Assembly (NCBI RefSeq): GCF_005886145.1
Contig: NZ_CP040504.1
Span: 1,116,001 to 1,180,000 of the forward strand
DNA length: 64,000 nt
Origin: Neisseria sp. oral taxon 014 str. F0314
GTDB lineage: Bacteria; Pseudomonadota; Gammaproteobacteria; Burkholderiales; Neisseriaceae
Reading direction: 5' to 3'
In this document: piece after piece, positions 48,329 through 56,975 of the stretch
Layout of the letters: each line of letters starts with the position of its first letter
How positions within the stretch are numbered: the first letter of the stretch is position 1
The notes under the pieces: generated by a model
Database searches by the model: none
What the model saw: the letters and a program-made list of their open reading frames with translations, nothing else
What the model was told of the DNA's origin: nothing
Translations under genes and position numbers: made by a program

Positions 48329-49144
48329 ATGTTGGAAATTGAAAATGCCGTCAGCGAAACCCTGCTCATTCCCCTTTACATCAAATATCTGTCCTCACAG
48401 CAACCCGACCCGATTCTGTACGATGCGGCCGCCTGCCGGCTGATACCGCAGATTGAATACGATTTCTCCAAATTCGACCATGCCTACCGCAGCATTGCCG
48501 GCACCGCCATCCGTGCGCATTATTTCGACAATATGACCGCCGACTTTATCCGCCACCGGAAAAATCCGGTCATCGTCGAGTTGGGCTGCGGCTTGGACAG
48601 CCGTCATGAGCGGCTCGGCAATCGCGCGGGAGAAGCGCCGTTTTACCTGCTCGACCTGCCCGACGTCATCGCCCTGCGCGAAAAACTGCTGCCGCCGCGT
48701 GCCGGAGAAACCCTGATTGCCGCTTCGGCTTTCGACGAGGAATGGATGGATAATCTGCTCCAAAGCCATCCCGACGCACAATTCTTATTCCTCATCGAAG
48801 GCGTGCTGATGTATTTTCCAAAAGAAAACGTGCGCGACCTGTTTCAAAAGCTGGCGCAGCGTTTCCACGGCAGCGAAATCCTCTTTGATGTAACCAGCAC
48901 TTGGATGACGAAGGTTTCCGACCGGCACGATGCGCTGAAACACACACGCGCCCGCTTCGCATTCGGCTGCGACAACGACCGCGAACCCGAACTGTGGGCG
49001 GCCAACCTGCATATGATTGCGGCCAAATATCTGGCGACCGATTTTCCGGCATGGAAAAAAACCGGCTTTTTCTCCTACTGGATCATGCGGCTGTTCCCCC
49101 CCATGCGGAATTCCTACCGGTTCCTTTATTACCGTGTCGACTGA
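48329..49144 (+). CDS. Class I SAM-dependent methyltransferase, leucine-carboxyl-methyltransferase-like
   Basis: A 271-residue methyltransferase resembling the LCMT/Ppm1/TcmP O-methyltransferase group. The start at 48329 has AAGGAG six to seven bases upstream. Motif I is VIVELGCGLDSRHERL (about 86-101), with the S-adenosylmethionine loop ELGCGLDSR; an acidic FYLLDLPDVIALR follows (about 109-121); IEGVLMYFPKENV (about 155-167) is the post-motif typical of this group. The C-terminal end is basic and aromatic. Substrate unknown. Single gene between two uptake-sequence terminators. Confidence 0.85.
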   Translation: MLEIENAVSETLLIPLYIKYLSSQQPDPILYDAAACRLIPQIEYDFSKFDHAYRSIAGTAIRAHYFDNMTADFIRHRKNPVIVELGCGLDSRHERLGNRAGEAPFYLLDLPDVIALREKLLPPRAGETLIAASAFDEEWMDNLLQSHPDAQFLFLIEGVLMYFPKENVRDLFQKLAQRFHGSEILFDVTSTWMTKVSDRHDALKHTRARFAFGCDNDREPELWAANLHMIAAKYLATDFPAWKKTGFFSYWIMRLFPPMRNSYRFLYYRVD

Positions 49145-49174
49145 CATTTGAATGAAAAATAAACGCCTCAAGAC

Positions 49175-49213
49175 AAAAGGCCGTCTGAAACATATGTTTC
49201 AGACGGCCTTTTT
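49175..49213. terminator. Uptake-sequence terminator between the convergent methyltransferase and Sel1 genes
   Basis: AAAGGCCGTCTGAAACATATGTTTCAGACGGCCTTT is a continuous palindrome, given here by its arms AAAGGCCGTCTGAAAC and GTTTCAGACGGCCTTT with an ATAT centre. Confidence 0.88.
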
Positions 49214-49275
49214 ACCGTTTTCTAATCAGGGCTTAAAGAAAAACACAAAAATCTTGTCCGCAGCGGCCCGTTTGT

Positions 49276-49839
49276 TTATTTCATATCCAATCTGCGTAAT
49301 GCCGCCTGCGCTTCCTTATCGCCTGCGGCCGCGGATTTCTTATACCAGTCCAGAGCTTCCTTCACATCGTCAGATTCGGCCAAGCGGCCCAAAGCGGTCA
49401 TCGCAGGTGCGGAAATATGGTCGCCGCGGCGGGCGGATTCCTGATACCAGTCTACTGCCTCACTTATACTTTTGGAGATACCGAGACCGTGTTCATAACA
49501 ATATGCCAGCCAGTATTGTGCGGTAATGTCGCCTTTGTCGGCAGCTTTCTTAAACTCGGCGGCGGCACGGCCGGCATTCTGACGAACGCCGTAGCCGTTG
49601 AGATACATCAATCCGATATAACGCTGGGCTTTGACGTGCCCCGCAGCGGAGGCTTGGGTAAAAATAGTCAGGGCTTCGTCGTAATCCCGCCGGTTAAACG
49701 CTTCTATGCCTCTGTCCAGCAGATACGCCGCCTGCCCCTCTGCCGCATTCTGCCGCCCGAACTCTCCGCCGCCCGAATGAATGGGGGCGGCGGTCGCACT
49801 CAGAATAATGCCGACAAACAGGACAAACATCCGTTTCAT
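49276..49839 (-). CDS. Exported Sel1-repeat (TPR-like) protein
   Basis: A 187-residue periplasmic protein. The start at 49839 (MKRMFVLFVGIILSATAAP) has GAGGT seven bases before it and encodes a signal peptide cleaved near residue 18. Three to four Sel1-like repeats follow: FNRRDYDEALTIFTQASAAG, AQRYIGLMYLNGYGV, FKKAADKGDITAQYWLAYCY and WYKKSAAAGDKEAQAALRRL are repeat parts at about 49-185. Such proteins act as scaffolds for protein contacts. The specific role is unknown. No partner gene is adjacent. Confidence 0.85.
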   Translation of the reverse strand: MKRMFVLFVGIILSATAAPIHSGGGEFGRQNAAEGQAAYLLDRGIEAFNRRDYDEALTIFTQASAAGHVKAQRYIGLMYLNGYGVRQNAGRAAAEFKKAADKGDITAQYWLAYCYEHGLGISKSISEAVDWYQESARRGDHISAPAMTALGRLAESDDVKEALDWYKKSAAAGDKEAQAALRRLDMK

Positions 49840-49994
49840 GTGTTTCACCTCATAGGTTGATTGCTCAGAATTATAATGCCGTCTGAAAAGACATTGGCCG
49901 CAATCCGGCTGAATTGATGCTGTTTTTATGTTACATTACAATTCTTTGCGAGCGCATAGCAGACTTGTGTAACAAAATTCCAAAGGAGATTCCC

Positions 49995-51074
49995 ATGACC
50001 GCGCCGACAGATTTTATCCGTCCGGAAATCAAAAACATGACCGCCTATCATGTAACCGATGTTCCCGAAAACTTCATCAAACTGGATGCGATGGAAAGCC
50101 CGTACCACCCGTTTGCCCGCTCACCCGCCTTACTGGAGGAATGGGCGCGGCTTCTGGCGCAATCTCCGGTCAACCGTTACCCCAACCCCGCATCTTGCGG
50201 CCTGCAACCCGCATTGCGCAAAGCGTTCGGCATTCCTCAGGCAGCGCAGATTGCCCTGGGAAACGGTTCGGACGAACTGATCCAGTTCCTGACCATGCTG
50301 GTAGCCAAACCCGGCGCAACCGTACTCGCGGCGGAACCCAGTTTCGTTATGTACCGGCACAACGCCCTGCTTTACGGCATGAATTATGTCGGCGTACCGC
50401 TGAAAGCAGATTTCTCCCTAGACTTGCCCGCCATGCTGCAAGCAGTTGAAACACACAATCCCGCGTTGGTTTTTATCGCCTACCCCAATAATCCGACCGG
50501 CGTATGTTTTAAGCGCGAAGAAGTGGAAGCTATCATCCGCGCGGCCAAAGGCATCGTGGTTGTAGACGAAGCCTACGGCGCCTTCAGCCGCGACAGCTTC
50601 CTGCCGCAGGCGGGCGGTTTTGAAAATCTGGTGGTCATGCGCACGGTCAGCAAAATCGGTTTTGCCGGCATCCGTATCGGCTATGCGTCCGCCGGCGAAT
50701 TAATTATAAAGGAACTGGTAAAAATATTGCCGCCTTACAATATGAACCAACTCAGCCTGGCCACCGCCGCATTCGCTTTGGAAAATTTTGAAGTAATTGA
50801 CGATACTATATTGAAATTAAAAGAAGAACGGACAAGAATGTTTGAAGAATTATCCTACTTTAGCCGTTTGAAAACCTTTCCGAGCGAGGCAAATTTCATT
50901 ACCGTCCGCGTGCCGGATGCACTTGAATTATTCCAGACAATGAAGGACAATAAAATTCTGATAAAAAATCTGCACGGACAACATCCTCTGCTTAATCAAT
51001 GCGTACGGATTACTATCGGTTCTCCCGAACAAAACGATGCGGTATTGTCCGTTATCCGTCGGCTTTACGTTTAA
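49995..51074 (+). CDS. hisC: Histidinol-phosphate aminotransferase
   Basis: HisC is the pyridoxal-phosphate enzyme converting imidazole-acetol phosphate to histidinol phosphate. The start at 49995 has AAAGGAG eight bases before it; 359 residues. Motifs are LDAMESPYHPF (about 31-41), NRYPNPASCGLQ (about 61-72), ALGNGSDELIQFLTML (about 88-103), AYPNNPTGVCF (about 161-171), VVDEAYGAFS (about 190-199) and the PLP-lysine MRTVSKIGFAGIRIGY (about 215-230). The genes hisC and hisB are 36 bases apart. The 3' third of the gene is AT-richer than the rest. Confidence 0.95.
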   Translation: MTAPTDFIRPEIKNMTAYHVTDVPENFIKLDAMESPYHPFARSPALLEEWARLLAQSPVNRYPNPASCGLQPALRKAFGIPQAAQIALGNGSDELIQFLTMLVAKPGATVLAAEPSFVMYRHNALLYGMNYVGVPLKADFSLDLPAMLQAVETHNPALVFIAYPNNPTGVCFKREEVEAIIRAAKGIVVVDEAYGAFSRDSFLPQAGGFENLVVMRTVSKIGFAGIRIGYASAGELIIKELVKILPPYNMNQLSLATAAFALENFEVIDDTILKLKEERTRMFEELSYFSRLKTFPSEANFITVRVPDALELFQTMKDNKILIKNLHGQHPLLNQCVRITIGSPEQNDAVLSVIRRLYV

Positions 51075-51110
51075 ACTTAAGCCGAACTTTACTGGAATAG
51101 GAATTTCGTT

Positions 51111-52028
51111 ATGACCAAAACACAACTTCACTTAACAAACTTCTACCAACTGGTGGAAGAAGCAGGCTCGCTTACCGCGCTGGCTCGCAAATGCGGCTAC
51201 GACAATTCGGCCTCGCTGTCGCAGCTCAAACGCCGGTTGGAAACGCAGGCGGAAGACGAATCGGCACGCGGCATCCGTCCCAGCCTTGCCGCCAAACTGG
51301 AAGCTGGCATGGGTAAGCGCAAAGGCTGGTTGAGCCGCGACCACAGCAAAGATAAAGAAAAAGCCGCCGCCAGAATGACAGCGGAAGCTGCCGAAAATTT
51401 TATTATGCCGTCTGAAGTTGTGATTTCCACCGAAGGCCGCTTCGTTACCGTAACCCGCAATACCCGCGAAACCCAAATCACCCTCTCCCTAAACTTGGAC
51501 GGCACCGGTCAAAGCCGCCTCGATACCGGCGTTCCTTTCCTTAACCACATGCTCGACCAAATCGCCCGCCACGGCATGATTGATTTAGAAATTACCTGCA
51601 AAGGCGACACCTATGTCGACGACCATCATACCGTCGAAGACATCGGCATCGTATTCGGCCAAGCCCTGAAACAGGCTTTGGGAGACAAAGCCGGTATCCG
51701 CCGTTACGGACATGCCTATGTACCCTTGGACGAATCCTTAAGCCGCGTGGTTTTGGATTTGTCAGGCCGTCCGGGGCTGATATACAACGTCGATTTCGTC
51801 CGCGCCTGGATAGGCCGGTTCGACGTGGACTTATTCAGCGAATTTTTCCACGGCATCGTCAACCACAGCATGATGACGCTGCACATCGACAACCTGCGCG
51901 GCAACAATGCGCACCATCAGGCGGAGACCGTATTCAAAGCCTTCGGCCGCGCACTGCGCGAAGCAGTCGAGCCCGATGCCAGGCTGGCCGGCGGAATGCC
52001 CTCTACTAAAGGCACGCTGACCGACTAA
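51111..52028 (+). CDS. hisB: Imidazoleglycerol-phosphate dehydratase with N-terminal HTH-like extension
   Basis: The 305 residues are far longer than the usual dehydratase of about 195. Residues about 107-305 are a full HisB domain: [15 protein letters not shown] (about 144-158), [20 protein letters not shown] (about 166-185) and [15 protein letters not shown] (about 247-261) plus [16 protein letters not shown] (about 264-279), with all metal-binding histidines. Residues about 1-70 look like a small helix-turn-helix domain ([20 protein letters not shown], about 23-42). The junction is coded by an AT-type uptake sequence (51405-51416, read as MPSEV). I recall the same 305-residue form in meningococcus, so the fusion is probably old. 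Ribosome site: AGGAATTTCGTT before the ATG. Confidence 0.93.
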   Translation: MTKTQLHLTNFYQLVEEAGSLTALARKCGYDNSASLSQLKRRLETQAEDESARGIRPSLAAKLEAGMGKRKGWLSRDHSKDKEKAAARMTAEAAENFIMPSEVVISTEGRFVTVTRNTRETQITLSLNLDGTGQSRLDTGVPFLNHMLDQIARHGMIDLEITCKGDTYVDDHHTVEDIGIVFGQALKQALGDKAGIRRYGHAYVPLDESLSRVVLDLSGRPGLIYNVDFVRAWIGRFDVDLFSEFFHGIVNHSMMTLHIDNLRGNNAHHQAETVFKAFGRALREAVEPDARLAGGMPSTKGTLTD

Positions 52029-52040
52029 GACCGCCAGACA

Positions 52041-52337
52041 ATGCTGCCCGTATTTTTACTGTTGCTGTTCGGCGCACTGCAAACCCGCCTGTTGCCGCAA
52101 ATTCCTGCGCTGGCATGGGCGGCGGTGTTTTTCAGCATCATCTTTCTCGCAGGAATTACCGTCTTCCACGGTGAAACTTCGCTCGTCGCTACCTGCGCAC
52201 TCGGTTTCTACGCATGGGGTTACTTCATCCTGCTACGCCGCTGGCAGAATAAAGCGCGTTCTGTCCGCATCACACTCTATCTGGCCGGCGCGCTGTTTCC
52301 GCTGACCCTTATCTGGTTGTTTTTGGCCAATATCTGA
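52041..52337 (+). CDS. Small hypothetical membrane protein
   Basis: 98 residues, four predicted membrane segments (about 2-19, 24-42, 45-66, 76-95) with short loops. It starts 13 bases after hisB and is probably in the same transcript. No family recognised. The hydrophobic residue pattern and good positioning of the ATG after AGACCGCCAGACA suggest that it is real, although the ribosome site is weak. Confidence 0.65.
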   Translation: MLPVFLLLLFGALQTRLLPQIPALAWAAVFFSIIFLAGITVFHGETSLVATCALGFYAWGYFILLRRWQNKARSVRITLYLAGALFPLTLIWLFLANI

Positions 52338-52373
52338 ACGACCTGTACGCCAACCGGTTTATCCTAATCCGAC

Positions 52374-52418
52374 AAGGCCGTCTGAAAATATCCGAAACGT
52401 ATTTTCAGACGGCCTTTT
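52374..52418 (+). terminator. Uptake-sequence terminator after the hisC-hisB unit
   Basis: AAGGCCGTCTGAAAATA and TATTTTCAGACGGCCTT around TCCGAAACG, followed by TTTAT. Confidence 0.87.
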
Positions 52419-52760
52419 ATATTCTTATTGAATATTACCCGATAAGAATATCGCATCCGGAAGTATAAAAACCCTGATTTAATAATATATAACGTTCTAG
52501 CTCTAATTTAATTTTGAACTTTCTAACAAAATTATTACCTAAAAGCCCGAACTTTAAATCTATCCTCAAACTTTTTACAAAAACATCTCAAAAAACATGG
52601 AAACCCATACGATTTCCCGCTTCTAGCAAGACGGTATCCCTTCACTTTACGGGAAGCACAGCCTAAAGATTACGCGAAAAGATTTTCAAAAGAAACTATC
52701 AGCGTGATGAATATTTTTTAACAATGTGCACCGAACGTCGGAAACAAGGAACATTCACTT
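52419..52760. other. AT-rich leader of the beta-helix gene
   Basis: About 340 bases with markedly lower GC than the genes on both sides, no gene seen. AAGGAA lies eight bases before the beta-helix ATG. Candidate -10 elements (TAATAATATAT near 52480-52490) exist but no convincing promoter pair could be chosen. A composition change at this point suggests that the region came with the beta-helix gene or is a relic. Confidence 0.5.
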
Positions 52761-54797
52761 ATGGCTATCACTATAGGTACAAAGCGGCCGATAACGATCC
52801 CATCAGCCCCTTCAAACAGCATCGTCATTGCCAGCGCCAAAACTCCGAGCGGCAAAACCTACCATGTTTACCAGAGCAAAACCCACGGCAGATATATAGA
52901 TGCCGCCGAATTCGGCACGGACGCCAGCGGCCGTACCGACAGCCTGCCCGCCATTAAAAACGCGCTCAAGGCCGCCCATTCCGCCCACGCTTCGGTTTAT
53001 CTCAGCGGCAAACTCTACGTTTCAGATACCATCGTCATCGACAAAACCCTCAGCAGTGTCCAAGGAATTATCGGCAACGGCATGGGCAATACGACCATCA
53101 GCTTCAACAAAGCGCAAAAAGGCATATTCAACTCCGACACCAACGAAACCGACATCCGTGAAAACGCGGGAATCTTGGTGGACGGCGTGAACGGCGTCAG
53201 CATCAAGAATCTGTCGGTCAAATACACCCATACCGATTTCTACCGCAAAGGTTTGAGCTATTTCGGCAAAGTCAGCGGCATTTTAGTCAACGATGCCGAC
53301 AATACTTTAATCAGCGGCGTAGAAGTTTCGGGGGCCAACCGCGCGGGCGTCGTCTTCACCTCAACCGCCGCCCTGCAAGAAGACCCCGCCAAAAAAGGCA
53401 TGACTTTCAAAGCCCGGGTACAAAACGGCGAACTCAACGAAACCCACGACAATCTGCCCACCGGCGAAAACAACCGTATCGAAAACAGCTACCTGCACCA
53501 CAACCGCGTTGCCGGCGCCTTGGTTTCCTATCAGGAAAAATTCGTCGCCGACAACAACACTTTCTCCTACAACGGCCATGCCGGAGACGGCGGCACCGGT
53601 TACGGCATCGCCACCATGGCGGGCAGCTACAATTTCGGCGTTACCTTCAGCAACAACCGCACCGACCACAACTACCGCAAAGGCTTGGACGTCCACGACG
53701 GCACCGACATCGTCATCAGCAACAATATCTCCAACGGCGACCGGATGTACGGCATCGCCGTATACAACCGCCAGTTTGCAATGGAAAACGTCAAAATCAC
53801 CGGCAACACCATTATCCAAGACGCCAAATTCCGCCTGCTCCACGACGACAATGCCGAATGCACCTACTACGGCTATTCAGGCATCCAACTGCAAACCAAC
53901 ACGCAGAACAAAAACCTGTATACCCACGACAACGCCCGCTACGAAATCAGCGGCAACACCATTTCCGGCCTGACCCTTTTCAAAGACGACATACACACTT
54001 ACGGCATCGAATTCCGCAACCACGAAAACACCGCCAGTTACAATCTGGACATTACCGGCAACACCATCAACGGTACATCCAGCCGTTATCTGATTGCCGC
54101 CATCAACGACACCACGATGGGCAACAATGCAGGCTTGGGTTCAGGCAACATCAACATCAGCGGCAATACCGCCCAAATCGGTGAAATCGCCGCAGATACC
54201 GTTCCCGTATATGTCGAAGAAAAAAGCGCCACCCTTACCCAGCGCGGCAGCGTAAACGTCGGCAACAACGACATTGCCATCGGCCAATCCAACGGTTCGG
54301 CGGAAGCCGTCCGCCTCATCGGCAACGCCAAAACCTACACCGTACACGACAACCATTTCAAACTGGGCGGTGTCGTGGACAAAGCCATCATCGACATCAT
54401 CAGCACCAGCAAAGCCGCATCCAGCGCCACCATCAACAACAACACGCTGGAAACCCCGTTGAAAAAAGACCTGTACAGCTACTGGATGCAGGCCGACCAC
54501 GCCTCATACATCGCCATCGACAACACCCATAACGGCAAAAATCTCTCCACCGCATCCAACTTCAACACGCCCACACTGAAATCCTTTCTTTCCGCCCAAA
54601 CGGCCACCGAAGCCGCCGACGTTTCGTCCACCTATACCGTGGATGCCGATTCCATTCCGCTGTCTACCCTGCTGTCTTCCACCGGCACCGCACAGGCCGG
54701 TTCGGTACATATCGACGTTCCCCATACCGCCGCAACCGAATACGCCTTGAACGAAACCTTCACCGTCGATAAAGACAAAACCCATTCCCACCTTTAA
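52761..54797 (+). CDS. Large right-handed parallel beta-helix repeat protein
   Basis: 678 residues with no signal peptide and no membrane segment. Residues about 46-72 (DAAEFGTDASGRTDSLPAIK) form the entry motif seen in pectate-lyase-superfamily proteins and phage tailspikes, followed by many coils rich in asparagine with IxNN or ISGNT steps (for example IVISNNISNG near 320, ITGNTIIQD near 348, ISGNTISGL near 402, ITGNTINGT near 434, ISGNTAQIG near 467, INNNTLETP near 560). Resemblance to bacterial mannuronan C5-epimerases exists in the coil pattern, but no catalytic site is identified. The C-terminal 70 residues are threonine/alanine-rich and end KTHSHL. It interrupts the histidine region. 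GC is like core genes, so it is either old or well adapted. Confidence 0.8.
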   Translation: MAITIGTKRPITIPSAPSNSIVIASAKTPSGKTYHVYQSKTHGRYIDAAEFGTDASGRTDSLPAIKNALKAAHSAHASVYLSGKLYVSDTIVIDKTLSSVQGIIGNGMGNTTISFNKAQKGIFNSDTNETDIRENAGILVDGVNGVSIKNLSVKYTHTDFYRKGLSYFGKVSGILVNDADNTLISGVEVSGANRAGVVFTSTAALQEDPAKKGMTFKARVQNGELNETHDNLPTGENNRIENSYLHHNRVAGALVSYQEKFVADNNTFSYNGHAGDGGTGYGIATMAGSYNFGVTFSNNRTDHNYRKGLDVHDGTDIVISNNISNGDRMYGIAVYNRQFAMENVKITGNTIIQDAKFRLLHDDNAECTYYGYSGIQLQTNTQNKNLYTHDNARYEISGNTISGLTLFKDDIHTYGIEFRNHENTASYNLDITGNTINGTSSRYLIAAINDTTMGNNAGLGSGNINISGNTAQIGEIAADTVPVYVEEKSATLTQRGSVNVGNNDIAIGQSNGSAEAVRLIGNAKTYTVHDNHFKLGGVVDKAIIDIISTSKAASSATINNNTLETPLKKDLYSYWMQADHASYIAIDNTHNGKNLSTASNFNTPTLKSFLSAQTATEAADVSSTYTVDADSIPLSTLLSSTGTAQAGSVHIDVPHTAATEYALNETFTVDKDKTHSHL

Positions 54798-54800
54798 ACC

Positions 54801-54886
54801 GCCGTCTTTTCAGACGGCCCGACGTACCGGCCGGCAGCGTCCCTTTCCAAGGCCGTCTGAAACCTTACCCCTTCTTTCAGACGGCC
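54801..54886 (+). terminator. Two hairpins after the beta-helix gene
   Basis: GCCGTCTTTTCAGACGGC (54801-54818) is followed by a second uptake-sequence pair with arms AAGGCCGTCTGAAA and TTTCAGACGGCCT (54849-54886). Confidence 0.75.
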
Positions 54887-54928
54887 TGCCCCGTATGTAT
54901 AATGGCCCCAACCGCGCCGTAGCGCGGT
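54875..54928 (+). promoter_or_regulatory. Predicted promoter and leader hairpin of the hydroxyacid dehydrogenase gene
   Basis: TATAAT (54898-54903) has a weak TTTCAG 17 bases upstream that is part of a reversed uptake sequence. Just past the expected start point ACCGCGC-CGTA-GCGCGGT (54911-54928) forms a seven-base-pair hairpin, which could protect the 5' end. Confidence 0.5.
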
Positions 54929-54958
54929 TTGACAACATCACGCAAAGGAGCAGACACA

Positions 54959-55831
54959 ATGTCAAACAACGAATACACACAAATCGGCTGGATAGGCTTG
55001 GGCCAGATGGGCAACCCGATGGTAACGCGCCTGCTCGATGCGGGCATCGAAGTCGGCGTTTACAACCGCTCGCCCGACAAAACCGCCGACTTGCAAACCA
55101 AAGGCGCAAAAGTCTACCCAAGCAGTACCGAACTTATCCGTGCTTATCCCGTCATTTTCCTGATGGTTTCCGACTACGCCGCCGTCCTCGACATCCTCAA
55201 CGAAGACATCCGCAAAGAGCTTGACGGCAAAATCATCGTCAACATGAGCACCATCGCCCCCTCCGAAAACCTCGCCGTCAAAACCATCGTCGAAGCCGCG
55301 GGCGGGCAGTTCGCCGAAGCCCCCGTCTCCGGCTCCGTCGGCCCCGCCACCAACGGTACGCTGCTGATTCTTTTCGGCGGCGAAGAGGGCGTTTTAAACC
55401 CCTTGCAAAAAGTGTTCGGCATCCTCGGCAAAAAAACCTTCCACTTCGGCAACGTCGGCAAAGGCTCCGGCGCCAAACTCGTACTCAATTCGCTCTTGGG
55501 CATCTTCGGCGAGGCATACAGCGAAGCCATGCTGATGGCGCAGCAATTCGGCATTGATACCGACACCATCATCGAAGCCGTCGGCGGTTCCGCCATGGAT
55601 TCGCCCATGTTTCAGACCAAAAAATCCCTGTGGGCCAACCGCGAATTTCCGCCCGCTTTCGCCCTCAAACACGCCTCCAAAGACCTCAACCTTGCCGTCA
55701 ACGAATTGAAACAGGCCGGCAATTCGCTTCCCGCCGTCGAAACCGTTGCCGAAAGCTACCGCGAAGCAGTTCGGGCCGGATACGGCGAACAAGACGTCGC
55801 AGGAGTCTATCTGAATCTGGCGAAGGAATAA
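54959..55831 (+). CDS. NAD(P)-dependent beta-hydroxyacid dehydrogenase (glyoxylate/succinic semialdehyde reductase type)
   Basis: 290 residues of the 3-hydroxyisobutyrate dehydrogenase family. Rossmann motif GWIGLGQMGNPM (about 8-19) with VYNRSPDK (about 33-40); substrate-binding motif EAPVSGSVGPATNGTLLILF (about 120-139); the catalytic-lysine segment GNVGKGSGAKLVLN (about 168-181). The chosen start at 54959 has AAAGGAG seven to eight bases before it; an ATG at 54929 is less likely. The exact substrate is not visible. Its neighbour hisH lies 260 bases downstream and no functional link to histidine synthesis is apparent. Confidence 0.88.
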   Translation: MSNNEYTQIGWIGLGQMGNPMVTRLLDAGIEVGVYNRSPDKTADLQTKGAKVYPSSTELIRAYPVIFLMVSDYAAVLDILNEDIRKELDGKIIVNMSTIAPSENLAVKTIVEAAGGQFAEAPVSGSVGPATNGTLLILFGGEEGVLNPLQKVFGILGKKTFHFGNVGKGSGAKLVLNSLLGIFGEAYSEAMLMAQQFGIDTDTIIEAVGGSAMDSPMFQTKKSLWANREFPPAFALKHASKDLNLAVNELKQAGNSLPAVETVAESYREAVRAGYGEQDVAGVYLNLAKE

Positions 55832-55840
55832 GTTTTATCC

Positions 55841-55896
55841 AAAACCGCAAAGAGGCCGTCTGAAAAAAGATTTTCAGACGGCCTCTTTGCGGTTTT
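55841..55896 (+). terminator. Very long perfect inverted repeat (26 base pairs) after the dehydrogenase
   Basis: Arms 55841-55866 and 55871-55896 are exact reverse complements with a four-base loop AAGA. Each arm contains an uptake sequence extended by AAAACCGCAAAG. It begins ten bases after the stop codon and would be a very stable hairpin, well beyond ordinary uptake-sequence pairs. Confidence 0.9.
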
Positions 55897-56089
55897 GCCA
55901 AACTTGCCGTAAACCTCCCCGCCGCTCTTGCAGGTATCCCCAATCATTTCCTTCACTTCATCAAGATGCTAAGTGCGGGCATCCTAAAGCGCCGTCGGGT
56001 ACACGGCTTTCTTCAATCAGTACCATGCCGTTTTTTTGCTACAATGCCTTTATCGAACCGGACAGCCGTCTGCCGAAAGGAACCATCAC

Positions 56090-56737
56090 ATGAAAGTCGC
56101 CGTCGTCGATTACGGCATGGGCAACCTGCACTCCGTACTCAAATCCGTACAGGCCGCGCAAAGCCTGTCGGGCAAAACCGCCGAAATCTACCTGACCGAC
56201 CGTCCCGAAGACGTGTCGGCCGCCGACAAAATCATCTTCCCCGGACAAGGCGCGATGCCCGACTGCATGGCCGCGCTGCGCAAAAGCGGCTTGGGCGAAG
56301 CGGTTGCGGACGGCCTGGAAAACAAACCGTTTTTCGGCATCTGCGTCGGCGCGCAATTATTGTTCGAACACAGCGAAGAAGGCGATACCGCCGGACTGGG
56401 CCGCTTCAAAGGCCGCGTCAAACGCTTCCTCCCGAACCAAACCGATGTGCAGGGCAACCGGTTAAAAGTACCGCACATGGGCTGGAACACAGTACGCCAA
56501 ACCCGTCCGCACCCCTTGTTTAAAGACATCGCCCCAAACTCGCGCTTTTACTTCGTCCACAACTATTACTTTGCACCCGAAGACCCCGACGTCGTTTTGG
56601 GTACCAGCGAATACCCGCACGAATTTGCCTGCATCGTCGGCAAAGACAACGTATTCGCCACCCAGTTCCACACGGAAAAAAGCCACGATGCCGGCCTGCT
56701 GCTGTTACGCAATTTTTTGGATTGGAACGGCGGCTGA
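56090..56737 (+). CDS. hisH: Imidazole glycerol phosphate synthase, glutamine amidotransferase subunit
   Basis: HisH supplies ammonia from glutamine to HisF. The start at 56090 (MKVAVVDYGMGNLHSVLKSV) has AAAGGAA seven to eight bases before it; 215 residues. The catalytic cysteine is in FFGICVGAQLLFEHSEEG (about 81-98; GICLGMQ is the usual form), and the His-Glu pair in ATQFHTEKSHDAGLLLLRNF (about 190-209). PGQGAMPDCM (about 54-63) is the family oxyanion region. It is followed by hisA after 238 bases. Confidence 0.95.
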   Translation: MKVAVVDYGMGNLHSVLKSVQAAQSLSGKTAEIYLTDRPEDVSAADKIIFPGQGAMPDCMAALRKSGLGEAVADGLENKPFFGICVGAQLLFEHSEEGDTAGLGRFKGRVKRFLPNQTDVQGNRLKVPHMGWNTVRQTRPHPLFKDIAPNSRFYFVHNYYFAPEDPDVVLGTSEYPHEFACIVGKDNVFATQFHTEKSHDAGLLLLRNFLDWNGG

Positions 56738-56975
56738 CGGCCGGTGCGGCAACAGCGTTCCCCGCGCGCGGCTTTAACCGGCGCCCTCATGCCGTCTGAA
56801 TCCAATATGCAACAAAACCACCGTTTTTTCTGCGGTAAAACGTCACTACATTTATATATTCGCGCTAAAAAATCGCTAATTTGTGTAAAATAGATTTTGA
56901 GCATTGTCAAACCCCGTTTCAGACGGCCTGTTTGAACTCCGGCCCGCCTGAAACCGAACTGCAAATGGAAACAAA

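Noticed and set aside
52761..54797. Naming the beta-helix protein a mannuronan C5-epimerase
   Set aside because: Only the coil pattern is similar; no catalytic motif or calcium-binding tail could be identified.
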